Assembly: GCA_009839535.1 (NCBI GenBank)
Contig: VXPN01000251.1
Location: forward strand, 3,242-17,463
Direction: 5' to 3'
DNA length: 14,222 nucleotides
Source: Boseongicola sp. SB0662_bin_57
GTDB lineage: Bacteria > Pseudomonadota > Alphaproteobacteria > Rhodobacterales > Rhodobacteraceae
Shown: piece by piece, positions 7,937 to 14,222 of the stretch
How the letters are laid out: every line of letters starts with the position of its first letter
Numbering within the stretch: position 1 is the first letter of the stretch
Notes under the pieces: generated by a model
Databases searched by the model: none
Told to the model about the DNA's origin: nothing
What the model saw: only the letters and a program-made list of their open reading frames with translations
Program-made: the position numbers and the translations under genes

Positions 7937-8027
7937 ATGTAATCCCCCAGAATTTCAGTCACTTGCGGTCCTCTTCAGGTGCGGGACGCCCTGACGATGC
8001 AAAGATTCGCGCGAAAGTTCCCTGAGA

Positions 8028-8723
8028 CTATGCCCTCAGCCATTCCCCCAATGCCTCATTCGTCCTTGCGGGCTGCTCCAAGGTCGGCAAGTGCCCTGCA
8101 CCCGGAACAATGATCAGCATTGAACCAGGGATCGCGTCGTGCATGAATTCGTGCCGATCCACCGGGCAGAGCCGATCCTCCTGACCGCACAGCACGAGAG
8201 TCGGCACTGCGATGCCACGCAGGGACGCGCTCTGGTCCGGTCGCGACTGAACCGCGCGGAACTGTTCGGCGAAGACTTCTGGCCCGAGATCCTCCGCCAT
8301 GGCCAGGCAAAGGTTCAGAAGCGGCCCCTTCGCCGAGCCGTCCGCGAGATAGTTCGGCATGATCTCTTCGCGCATGACCTTTCGGAGACCGCCATTCACG
8401 ACATTTTCGATCTGCGCATCGCGTAGCGCAGCCTTTTCTGCCGGCTCCGGGAATGGGTTCGTGTCCATCAACGCCACGCGCCTGACACGATCCGGGGCTT
8501 GCCTGATCACCTCCATGGCGACGATCCCGCCCATGGAAAGGCCCGCGAGCGCGAATGCAGGTGGTGCGAAATCAAGAAGGCGCAGCGCAAGATCCGAAAT
8601 CTTGGCTGCACCTATGGGCGGCACGATCATCACCGGTCTTTCTGCGGAGAATTCAGCGATCTGCGGGGAAAAGAGGCGCCCATCACACATCGCGCCAGGT
8701 ATGAGCACGAGCGGGTCCAGCAT
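8028..8723 (-). CDS. Alpha/beta-hydrolase, last gene of the sugar ABC operon
   Basis: This 231-residue compact alpha/beta-hydrolase starts at MLDPLVLIPGAMCDGRLF and keeps a complete triad: Ser63 in the elbow AGLSMGG, Asp183 in CGQEDRLCP and His211 in PGAGHLP. The pattern is that of small cytoplasmic esterase, enol-lactonase or acyl-hydrolase proteins; no export signal is visible. It follows the ABC transporter ATPase by 117 bases on the same strand, so it is probably the distal gene of that operon or has its own weak promoter. The ribosome site before ATG 8723 is poor; a 12-bp palindrome sits 6-17 bases upstream. Its core differs enough from the hydrolase at 655-1506 that they are different subfamilies, not recent duplicates. 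A role in cleaving the imported compound is inferred from position only. Confidence 0.88.
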   Translation of the reverse strand: MLDPLVLIPGAMCDGRLFSPQIAEFSAERPVMIVPPIGAAKISDLALRLLDFAPPAFALAGLSMGGIVAMEVIRQAPDRVRRVALMDTNPFPEPAEKAALRDAQIENVVNGGLRKVMREEIMPNYLADGSAKGPLLNLCLAMAEDLGPEVFAEQFRAVQSRPDQSASLRGIAVPTLVLCGQEDRLCPVDRHEFMHDAIPGSMLIIVPGAGHLPTLEQPARTNEALGEWLRA

Positions 8724-8728
8724 CAGCC

Positions 8729-8740
8729 GTGCACGTGCAC
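8729..8740. repeat. 12-bp perfect palindrome before the hydrolase start
   Basis: GTGCACGTGCAC lies just upstream of the ATG at 8723, in the gap between the ATPase and hydrolase genes. It could bind a repressor or influence initiation in the mRNA. The core CACGTGCAC also occurs at 5276-5284, before the CocE-type hydrolase, and at 380-388 within coding sequence, so chance is possible. Confidence 0.4.
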
Positions 8741-8840
8741 CCTGCCAGCGAAGTCATCGAAGCACGTCAGGCAGAAGATTCTGGCGTCGACCTTCCGGCC
8801 ATGCAGCCTGTTGCGTCTTGGGCGGCCCACGGTCGCGCGC

Positions 8841-9899
8841 TCAGGCCCTGATCCTGCTTCCGGAACCTGGGTCGAACAGGTATAGGTGTTCCGGATTCAG
8901 CGAGATGCCGATCATGTCGTCCTGTTCCTTGCGCAGATACCTGTCGCCCTTTGCGATCACTCGCTGGCTGCCCCACTGAACGGTAAGGAGCGTTGCCTCG
9001 CCCGTGTTCTCGAAGGCGTATATGGGCACGTCAATGTTGCCTTGTCCGATTTCGGACACGCGGATGTCGTCGGCGCGGACCCCAAGGACCACCTCCTTGC
9101 GATCCTCGGCGCGAACCGGCACCAGATTGGTGCCCCCGGTCGTGACGAAGTGGCCACCCTGGATTGAGCCGTTGATCAGGTTCATCGCAGGCGAGCCGAT
9201 GAAACCGGCAACGAAGAGATTCGCGGGGTCGTTGTAGATTTCATCCGGCGAACCGAGCTGCTGAATCACGCCGTCCTTCATCACGGCCACACGGTCAGCA
9301 AGCGTCATCGCCTCGATCTGGTCATGCGTCACGTAAACCGTGGTGACCTTCAACTCGCGGCTAAGGTGCTTGAGTTCGGCCCGCATCGTGACCCGCAGCT
9401 TGGCGTCGAGATTCGAGAGCGGCTCGTCCATCAGAAACACCTTGGGCGTGCGCACGATGGCTCGCGCCAGCGCCACACGCTGGCGCTGGCCGCCTGAAAG
9501 GGCCTTGGGCCTGCGGTCGAGGAACTGGGTCAGTTCGACCTGCTCGGCAGCCTTTCTCACGCGTGGCTCAATCTCGCTGCCTGGTGTCCCCCGCACTCTC
9601 AGCGGATAGGCGATGTTGTCGAAGGTCGTCATGTGCGGATAGAGACCGTAGTTCTGGAAAACCATGGCCACGTCGCGGTCCTTTGGGAGATCGTCGTTGA
9701 CCATCCTGTCACCGATCCAGATTTCGCCTTCCGTAGGCTCTTCCAGCCCTGCGATCATGCGCATGGTGGTCGTCTTGCCGCAACCGGACGGACCCAGAAG
9801 GACCAGGAACTCCTTGTCGGAAATTTCCAGCGACTGTCCGTCGACGGCGACGAAATCGCCCCACCGCTTGGTCAGGTTCTTGAGAGTGACTTCAGCCAT
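8841..9899 (-). CDS. Sugar ABC transporter ATP-binding protein (MsmX/UgpC type)
   Basis: This 352-residue CUT1-family ATPase powers the two permeases encoded just upstream in the operon. The nucleotide-binding domain is complete: Walker A GPSGCGKT (residues 36-43), Q-loop Gln82 in FQNYGLYPHM, signature LSGGQ (134-138), Walker B VFLMDEP (154-160) and switch His192 in YVTHDQ. The C-terminal third, from about residue 235, is the TOBE/OB-fold regulatory domain seen in MalK, UgpC and MsmX proteins. Its ATG overlaps the stop of the preceding permease by one base (TGATG), which indicates translational coupling. The protein sits on the cytoplasmic face of the inner membrane. Substrate specificity lies with the binding protein and permeases and is not readable here; glycerol-3-phosphate, maltose-type and other glycosides are all possible. 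Confidence 0.95.
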   Translation of the reverse strand: MAEVTLKNLTKRWGDFVAVDGQSLEISDKEFLVLLGPSGCGKTTTMRMIAGLEEPTEGEIWIGDRMVNDDLPKDRDVAMVFQNYGLYPHMTTFDNIAYPLRVRGTPGSEIEPRVRKAAEQVELTQFLDRRPKALSGGQRQRVALARAIVRTPKVFLMDEPLSNLDAKLRVTMRAELKHLSRELKVTTVYVTHDQIEAMTLADRVAVMKDGVIQQLGSPDEIYNDPANLFVAGFIGSPAMNLINGSIQGGHFVTTGGTNLVPVRAEDRKEVVLGVRADDIRVSEIGQGNIDVPIYAFENTGEATLLTVQWGSQRVIAKGDRYLRKEQDDMIGISLNPEHLYLFDPGSGSRIRA

Positions 9900-10726
9900 C
9901 AGCGCACCGCCCCCATGGTCATGCCTTGCACGAAGTACTTCCGGATGATGAGCGCCAGCACGAACATCGGCAGCATGATGATGATGCCTGCGGCACTGAG
10001 CAGGTTCCAGAGATCACCCTCCTCTGCCTTGAAGAGCGCAAGCCCGATTGGCAACGTCACCGCGTCCTTGTTTGTCAGGATCAGGGCGAACAGAAACTCG
10101 TTCCAGGCGATGATGAAGCAGAAGATGCCCGCTGTCAGCAGCCCGGGCGCCGCCATCGGAAGGACGATGTTGCGAATGACCTGCAGCCGCGACGAGCCGT
10201 CCACCATTGCCGCCTCTTCGGTGTCCAGCGGAATGCCGTCGATGAAGCCCTTTATCATCCAGATCGCGAAGGGCATGACGATGGCAAGATTGACGAGGAT
10301 CAGTCCGATCCGCGTGTCAAGGAGCCCGATGTCGCGGAACATCACGAAGAAGGGCAGGATGATGACCACCGCGGGCACGAACTGCGTGGCAAGGATGACG
10401 ACCAGCATCGCCGTCTCTCCGGTGAGCCTGAAGCGACTGAACGAATAGGCCGCCATGGTCGCGATCGGGATCGCGAGCACCACGGTGACGAATGCCACAA
10501 TGGTCGAGTTCATCAACTTGTGGCCAACAAAGAAGGGCGGCTCGAAAACGGTGCCGAAGTTCTCGAACGTCGGCGTGAAGAACAGCTTCAGTTGGAACAC
10601 GTCGATGTGGTTCTTGAAGGCGGCCATGAAGATCCAGGCGATCGGCACCAGCATGATCAGGATGGCGATCAGGATCAGTGCCACCTGCAACGCGTTCACG
10701 ACCTGCTTTCTCCGCCTGCCAAGCAT
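9899..10726 (-). CDS. Sugar ABC transporter permease (MalG type)
   Basis: This is a 275-residue integral membrane protein with about six hydrophobic segments, beginning VALILIAILIMLVPIAWIF. The EAA loop that docks the ATPase is clear: EAAMVDGSS at residues 171 onward and the closing LP at 189-190. ATG 10726 was chosen because MLGRRRKQ gives a positive cytoplasmic N-terminus directly before the first helix and AGGGAG lies about 7 bases upstream, inside the end of the preceding permease gene; an earlier in-frame GTG at 10759 would add a non-homologous stretch and overlap that gene. The start is 4 bases after the upstream permease's stop, and its own stop overlaps the ATPase start. It forms the translocation channel with the MalF-type partner. 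Confidence 0.94.
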   Translation of the reverse strand: MLGRRRKQVVNALQVALILIAILIMLVPIAWIFMAAFKNHIDVFQLKLFFTPTFENFGTVFEPPFFVGHKLMNSTIVAFVTVVLAIPIATMAAYSFSRFRLTGETAMLVVILATQFVPAVVIILPFFVMFRDIGLLDTRIGLILVNLAIVMPFAIWMIKGFIDGIPLDTEEAAMVDGSSRLQVIRNIVLPMAAPGLLTAGIFCFIIAWNEFLFALILTNKDAVTLPIGLALFKAEEGDLWNLLSAAGIIIMLPMFVLALIIRKYFVQGMTMGAVR

Positions 10727-10730
10727 CAGG

Positions 10731-11603
10731 TCACTCCCTTCGGAACACGAACTTGGCATAGGCGTAGGTCAGGAAGATCATGGGGATGACCATCAGCCAG
10801 GCGACCGAGGCGGCATACCCGATCTGCCCGTATTTCATGCCGTTGAAGTAGATGTAGTGACTCAGCGTCTGCGTCGCGGTCCCGGGACCGCCGTTCGTCA
10901 ACATGAAGATCTGGTCGAAGGTCTTCAGGCTGAAGATCGACTTCAGGATGATGACGACTGCGAGAACGGGAGCGAGCTGGGGCAGGGTCACGTCGCGAAA
11001 GACCCGCCAGCCCGATGCACCGTCGACCTGCGCGGCCTCGATCGTGTCCTGCGGCACGCTGGCGAGGCCCCCGATCAGGACCAGCGTCAGGAACGGAATC
11101 CAGCCCCAGACATCGGCCATTACGCAGACCGCGAACGCGAGTACCGGGTCAACGAGCCAGCTGACATCCGCAAGCGGCGGGATCAGCACGCCGAACACGG
11201 CGTCGAACAGGCCGAACTCAGGATTGAACATGAAGCGGAAACTGACGCCGATCAACGCCGGGCTCATGGCGAAGGGCAGAATCAGGAGCGTCTGCACGCC
11301 GGAGCGGAACCGGCCGCCCGGCGCCAGCAGCAACGCCAGCCCCAGCGCCAGGACAGTTGTCAGGCCGACGGTCAGGATTGTGTAGATCGTCGTGACCCAG
11401 ACAGAATTCCAGAACGCGGGCTCGTAGAGGAAGGCCCACAAGTAGTTCTCGAAGCCAAGATACTGCTCCAGGGAGCCGGGCCTGCTGAGGCGCCCCACCG
11501 TGAAGGACAGCCTGAGGCTCTCGAACAAGGGCCAGATGGCAGTGGCGAAGACCACCACGATCGCCGGGAGGACCAAGAGGTACTTGAGCGTGCTGTCGCG
11601 CAT
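10731..11603 (-). CDS. Sugar ABC transporter permease (MalF type)
   Basis: This 290-residue membrane protein has about six hydrophobic segments, the first being YLLVLPAIVVVFATAIWPLF. Its EAA loop reads EAAQVDGASGWRVF from residue 189, with LP at 207-208, the standard binding-protein-dependent permease signature. It lacks the large periplasmic loop of enteric MalF and so has the compact form usual for CUT1 systems. CGGAG stands about 13 bases before the ATG at 11603, an acceptable but not ideal site. It is the second gene of the operon, 91 bases after the binding-protein gene, and a strong stem-loop fills that gap (separate entry). It pairs with the permease at 9899-10726. Confidence 0.94.
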   Translation of the reverse strand: MRDSTLKYLLVLPAIVVVFATAIWPLFESLRLSFTVGRLSRPGSLEQYLGFENYLWAFLYEPAFWNSVWVTTIYTILTVGLTTVLALGLALLLAPGGRFRSGVQTLLILPFAMSPALIGVSFRFMFNPEFGLFDAVFGVLIPPLADVSWLVDPVLAFAVCVMADVWGWIPFLTLVLIGGLASVPQDTIEAAQVDGASGWRVFRDVTLPQLAPVLAVVIILKSIFSLKTFDQIFMLTNGGPGTATQTLSHYIYFNGMKYGQIGYAASVAWLMVIPMIFLTYAYAKFVFRRE

Positions 11604-11621
11604 CGGCGATTGCTCCGATTG

Positions 11622-11651
11622 GAACCACCCCGCGGTCCCGCGGGATGGTTC
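11622..11651 (-). ncRNA. Intercistronic mRNA stem-loop between binding protein and permease genes
   Basis: Arms 11622-11635 and 11638-11651 are inverted repeats of 14 bases with one C/A mismatch on the plus strand. In the minus-strand transcript that position becomes a G-U wobble, so the operon mRNA can form an unbroken stem of about 13 pairs closed by a 4-base loop. No U-tract follows. It lies 44 bases after the binding-protein stop and 18 bases before the permease ATG. By analogy with malE-malF, such a structure would protect the upstream message and keep binding-protein levels above permease levels. This is a cis-acting mRNA element, not an independent RNA gene. Confidence 0.65.
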
Positions 11652-11694
11652 GTTGCTTTCCCGACCGCGACCCGGTCAGGACGGAACGGGCCGG

Positions 11695-13008
11695 CTACTC
11701 GATGCGTCCGGCGCGACGCAGCACCCGGTTGGCCTGCTCCGCAGCGTCCAGCATCAATTGACGGGTATCCCCTCCCGCCGCTGCTTCGGCGATCGCCGCC
11801 GACAGGATGTCGCCGACTTCCGGCCACTCCGGAATCTGCGGCATGATGTCGGATTCCTTGAGCGAATCCCAAGCCGCCATCTGAATGCCGTCGTTCGCGG
11901 CATTCACCTCCGGGTCGGTAAGTGACGAGATGTGAGTCACGACGTTGTTGACGATTCTCTTGCCCTTCACTTCGCGCACGGTGGCATTGGCCTTGTCCAT
12001 CTCGGGGTTGGAAAGCCATTTGAGAAACTCCCACGCCGCGTCCTTGTTGCCGGAGTACTCGGAAATCGCGAAAGGCATCGAGATGGCGTAGGTCTTGGTG
12101 GTGTCAGCGTACGACGGCATGCCCACGAAACCGACCTGGTCCTTGGTCAGCGTCGACGTCTCCGGGTTCAGGAACGCCGAGTAGAACCACCACCAACCCG
12201 GAACCATCGCTGAATTGCCCTGCATGAACGACTGCCGGGCATCCTGTTCGACGAAAGCGACGGAGTTCGGGTTTGCGACGCCATGTTCCGTCAGGAGCCC
12301 CACATAGTCCTCGGTTGCCTTCAATGCAGCCTCGGTGGTCCATCCGGCCGAACCGTCTTCATTGAAGACGTCTTCGCCTGCACCCCACAGGAAGTTCAGC
12401 CAGATGAAGAGCGACTGGCGGTTTCCGTCGTTGTTGAAGTAGAGCGCGATCGGCGAAATGTCGTCATGTTCCCAGGTCTCGCCCATCGCTGCGATCCCTT
12501 CCCACGATGACGGCGGGGCCGGGATCAGGTCCTTGCGATAGAAGAGAACCTGCGGGTGAGCGCGCAAGGGAAAGCCAAGAGTCTGGCTCTCGAACTGCGC
12601 CGATCGCGCAAAGGCGGCCGGATAGCGGTCCATGGAAATCCCGTCACGTGCCATCAGGTCGTCGATCGGCATCAGCCAGTGAGCATTCGGCGGGCCCCAG
12701 CTGTCGAGATAGTTGACCACGTCAAAGGCTCCGCTCGCGGCAAGGCCCTCCGCGTTGATCTTCTCCTGCAGCGAGGCGAAGGGAATGAACGTCCATTCGG
12801 TTTCGATCCCCGTAAGTTCGGTGAACTCGTCGTCGCGCAGCATCAGGCCGTCGAACTGGGGCGTCACGACGCTCAGGATGTTCAGCGTGGTGCCCTCGTA
12901 GGGCTTCCCCGCCATCAGGTTGTGCGGCAAGTCCGCTGCCGCGACCGACAGCGGCGTGAGCATCATGGCCACCGCCGCTCCCGCCTTCAGCAAAGTCCGT
13001 TTGCGCAT
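11695..13008 (-). CDS. Family 1 extracellular sugar-binding protein of the ABC operon
   Basis: This 437-residue periplasmic protein has a Sec signal peptide: MRKRTLLKAG, a hydrophobic core, and probable cleavage after Ala25 before DLPHN. The mature protein matches the SBP_bac_1/SBP_bac_8 pattern: GTTLNILSVVTPQFDGL near the N-terminus, DVVNYLDSWGPPNAHW, LRAHPQVLFYRKDL, FMQGNSAMVPGWWWF and AWEFLKWLSNPE. The ATG at 13008 is favoured over one at 13032 because GGAGG stands 5 bases upstream of it and the signal peptide starts there. It is the first gene of a five-gene minus-strand unit with two permeases, an ATPase and a hydrolase, so it captures the substrate in the periplasm. The two aromatic-rich stretches (WWW, WFYSAF) suit carbohydrate stacking, but the ligand is unknown. 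A near-palindromic operator candidate lies 67-90 bases upstream. Confidence 0.95.
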   Translation of the reverse strand: MRKRTLLKAGAAVAMMLTPLSVAAADLPHNLMAGKPYEGTTLNILSVVTPQFDGLMLRDDEFTELTGIETEWTFIPFASLQEKINAEGLAASGAFDVVNYLDSWGPPNAHWLMPIDDLMARDGISMDRYPAAFARSAQFESQTLGFPLRAHPQVLFYRKDLIPAPPSSWEGIAAMGETWEHDDISPIALYFNNDGNRQSLFIWLNFLWGAGEDVFNEDGSAGWTTEAALKATEDYVGLLTEHGVANPNSVAFVEQDARQSFMQGNSAMVPGWWWFYSAFLNPETSTLTKDQVGFVGMPSYADTTKTYAISMPFAISEYSGNKDAAWEFLKWLSNPEMDKANATVREVKGKRIVNNVVTHISSLTDPEVNAANDGIQMAAWDSLKESDIMPQIPEWPEVGDILSAAIAEAAAGGDTRQLMLDAAEQANRVLRRAGRIE

Positions 13009-13013
13009 TTCTT

Positions 13014-13018
13014 CCTCC
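13014..13018 (-). promoter_or_regulatory. Ribosome binding site of the sugar-binding protein
   Basis: GGAGG on the minus strand, inside GGGAGGAAG, lies 5 bases before ATG 13008. It settles the start against the upstream in-frame ATG at 13032, which has no such site. Confidence 0.75.
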
Positions 13019-13074
13019 CAATTGAATTGCAATCCGCGAAACGACCCTACGGCATCGTGAATACGTATGCAAGA

Positions 13075-13098
13075 AACGTCGAATGCGCGTTCAACGTT
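13075..13098. promoter_or_regulatory. Candidate LacI-family operator (24-bp near-palindrome)
   Basis: The site is symmetric in 10 of 12 base pairs about a centre between 13086 and 13087, with outer arms AACGT and ACGTT and inner arms GAA and TTC around GCGC. Read on the minus strand, its core TGAACGCGCATTCG resembles the LacI-family consensus TGAAANCGNTTTCA, including the central CG. It lies 67-90 bases upstream of the sugar-binding protein ATG, a sensible place for repression. No regulator gene is in the window, so this is inferred from symmetry and position only. Confidence 0.5.
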
Positions 13099-13312
13099 GC
13101 CTGCAGGAGCCGGCGCCTGATGATCTTGTGCGTGGTCACCTCATGGATCGTCGGGGATCGCGGACCCACACAAGGCCGGAGGATCCCGGTTGCATTGCGC
13201 GACGTGTGCCGAAAGTGCTATCCCGCGCTCGTCCGGCCCAGCCGACGCGACCGGAACTGCTGGCGGATTCCGAAGACAGACGCGCGGGCATGGAATTCGG
13301 GGGAGCAAATAG

Positions 13313-14222
13313 ATGGGACTGCTGCAAGACGGCAAGTGGGTCGATCAGTGGTACGACACCAGGTTGAGCGAAGGCCGTTTCGTTCGAAAGGACTCCCAGT
13401 TTCGCAACTGGATCACTGCGGACGGATCCGCCGGCCCCAGCGGCGAGAGCGGGTTCAAGGCCGCGCCCGGGCGCTATCATCTCTACGTGTCGCTTGCCTG
13501 CCCCTGGGCGCATCGAACACTGATCTTCCGGGCATTGAAGGGTCTCGAGGACATGATCCCCGTGTCGATCGTGCACTGGTTCATGGGCGACCAGGGCTGG
13601 ACCTTCACGCCCGAGGACGGATCGACCCGCGATGCCGCCAACGGCGCCGACTTCCTGCATGAAGTCTACACGACGGCAGACCCGGGCTATTCGGGACGCG
13701 TGACCGTGCCGGCACTTTGGGACAGGCAGGCGGGGACCATCGTCTCAAACGAGTCCTCGGAAATCATCCGGATGTTCAACGCGGCCTTCGACGATCTGGG
13801 CGCAAAACCCGGCGACTACTGTCCGGACTCCCTCACGCCGGAGATCAACGCGATCAACGACCGAATCTACAGCACAGTCAACAATGGCGTCTACAAGGCC
13901 GGTTTCGCGACGACGCAGGACGCCTACGAGGAGGCGGTCGTTCCTCTCTTCGAAACGCTGGACTGGCTGGAAGTCCGGCTCGACTCGCGAAGATACCTCA
14001 TGGGCGCGGCTACGACGGAAGCGGACTGGCGCCTTTTCCCCACGCTTGTCCGCTTCGATCCCGTCTATTTCGGGCACTTCAAGTGCAATCTTCGCAGGAT
14101 CGCGGACTATCCCAATCTGTCCGGCTATGTCCGGGACCTCTACCAGCATCCGGGCGTTGCGGAAACAGTGCCCGGGTTCCACTCTGAGGTGCAACAGCAG
14201 CGAGCGAGGGCGAAGCCCGAGC
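13313..14222 (+). CDS. yqjG: Glutathionyl-hydroquinone reductase (Xi-class glutathione transferase), 3' end outside window
   Basis: The frame opens at ATG 13313, 7 bases after GGAG, and stays open to the window end (303 codons). It closely follows the YqjG/PcpF family: MGLLQDGKWVDQWYDT, RYHLYVSLACPWAHRTLI with catalytic Cys63 in a CPWA motif, SGRVTVPALWD, SNESSEIIRMFN, TVNNGVYKAGFAT, and EADWRLFPTLVRFDPVYF. These cytoplasmic enzymes reduce glutathionyl-hydroquinones, releasing hydroquinone, often in aromatic or chlorinated-aromatic breakdown and quinone detoxification. After AETV (Val286, ending at 14170) the residues PGFHSEVQQQRARAKPE do not resemble the expected HYY/HYF-SH-TINP tail of the family, so the C-terminus may be altered by frameshift, recombination or an inserted element. 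The gene is divergent from the sugar ABC operon and shares its intergenic region. Confidence 0.93.
   Translation, partial: MGLLQDGKWVDQWYDTRLSEGRFVRKDSQFRNWITADGSAGPSGESGFKAAPGRYHLYVSLACPWAHRTLIFRALKGLEDMIPVSIVHWFMGDQGWTFTPEDGSTRDAANGADFLHEVYTTADPGYSGRVTVPALWDRQAGTIVSNESSEIIRMFNAAFDDLGAKPGDYCPDSLTPEINAINDRIYSTVNNGVYKAGFATTQDAYEEAVVPLFETLDWLEVRLDSRRYLMGAATTEADWRLFPTLVRFDPVYFGHFKCNLRRIADYPNLSGYVRDLYQHPGVAETVPGFHSEVQQQRARAKPE

Larger units (their letters stand above)
13009..13312. other. Divergent regulatory region between the ABC operon and the quinone reductase
   Basis: These 304 bases contain no supported gene. On the minus side they hold a strong ribosome site and the 24-base near-palindrome at 13075-13098. 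Two weak minus-strand promoter readings exist: TTGAAC then TTGCAT after 16 bases, which would place the palindrome over the -35 and spacer, or TTGCAT then TAGGGT after 17 bases. ATACGTAT at 13061-13068 is a short palindrome between them. On the plus side I see no clear promoter; TTGCGC, 15 bases, then TGCTAT near 13195-13221 is poor. GGGGGAG at 13299-13305 is the ribosome site of the reductase gene. Confidence 0.5.

Noticed and set aside
9926..11846. Long plus-strand frames opposite the permease genes (287 and 463 codons)
   Set aside because: They are extremely charged (Asp/Glu/His/Arg/Gln-rich) reverse complements of hydrophobic membrane helices, a known artefact; no domain is seen.
12556..13662. 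368-codon plus-strand frame spanning the binding-protein start and the reductase gene
   Set aside because: It crosses two strongly supported genes in the wrong frame and strand and has no family pattern.
1..14222. CRISPR array, phage, toxin-antitoxin or defence system
   Set aside because: Reading both strands showed no regularly spaced repeats, no Cas, integrase, transposase or nuclease motifs, and every full gene belongs to a metabolic or transport family.

Overview
This 14.2 kb window is GC-rich bacterial DNA. Its style suggests an alphaproteobacterium, probably near the Rhodobacterales. The reasons are general: GC-ended codon use, a compact CUT1-type sugar transporter operon, and a CaiB/BaiF and CocE-type catabolic setting. 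Nothing in the window fixes the genus. It reads as a metabolic accessory region made of several small catabolic and transport modules. I found no phage, CRISPR, transposase, toxin-antitoxin or recognisable defence genes.

Layout. Bases 1-1506 (+) hold the C-terminal end of a CocE/NonD-type serine hydrolase and, 11 bases later, an alpha/beta-hydrolase. A tRNA-Gly(GCC) lies at 1723-1797. Bases 1948-3147 (+) hold a CaiB/BaiF class III CoA-transferase that is visibly more GC-rich than its surroundings. A lone Tat-exported family 5 (peptide/nickel type) solute-binding protein lies at 3343-4902 (-). Across a 424-base divergent intergenic region is a complete second CocE/NonD hydrolase (5327-7312, +), a paralogue of the one cut by the left edge. 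A badly deleted aldehyde dehydrogenase pseudogene follows at about 7388-7936 (-).

The right half is one minus-strand operon. It reads in transcription order: family 1 sugar-binding protein (13008-11695), two permeases (11603-10731 and 10726-9899), MsmX/UgpC-type ATPase (9899-8841), and an alpha/beta-hydrolase (8723-8028) 117 bases further on. A wobble-completed stem-loop sits between the binding protein and the first permease. A 24-base near-palindrome resembling a LacI-family operator lies upstream of the operon. Divergent from it, at 13313 to the window end (+), is a glutathionyl-hydroquinone reductase whose C-terminus departs from the family just before the edge.

How the parts may work together (inference): the transporter imports a sugar-like or glycosylated compound, and the associated hydrolases cleave ester or amide bonds. 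The CoA-transferase and quinone reductase would suit breakdown of the acyl or aromatic part, but the substrate cannot be read from sequence. The clearest second-look items are the aldehyde dehydrogenase remnant, the putative operator, the intercistronic stem-loop, the composition break at the CoA-transferase beside the tRNA, and the abnormal end of the reductase. I did not find a convincing wholly new system.
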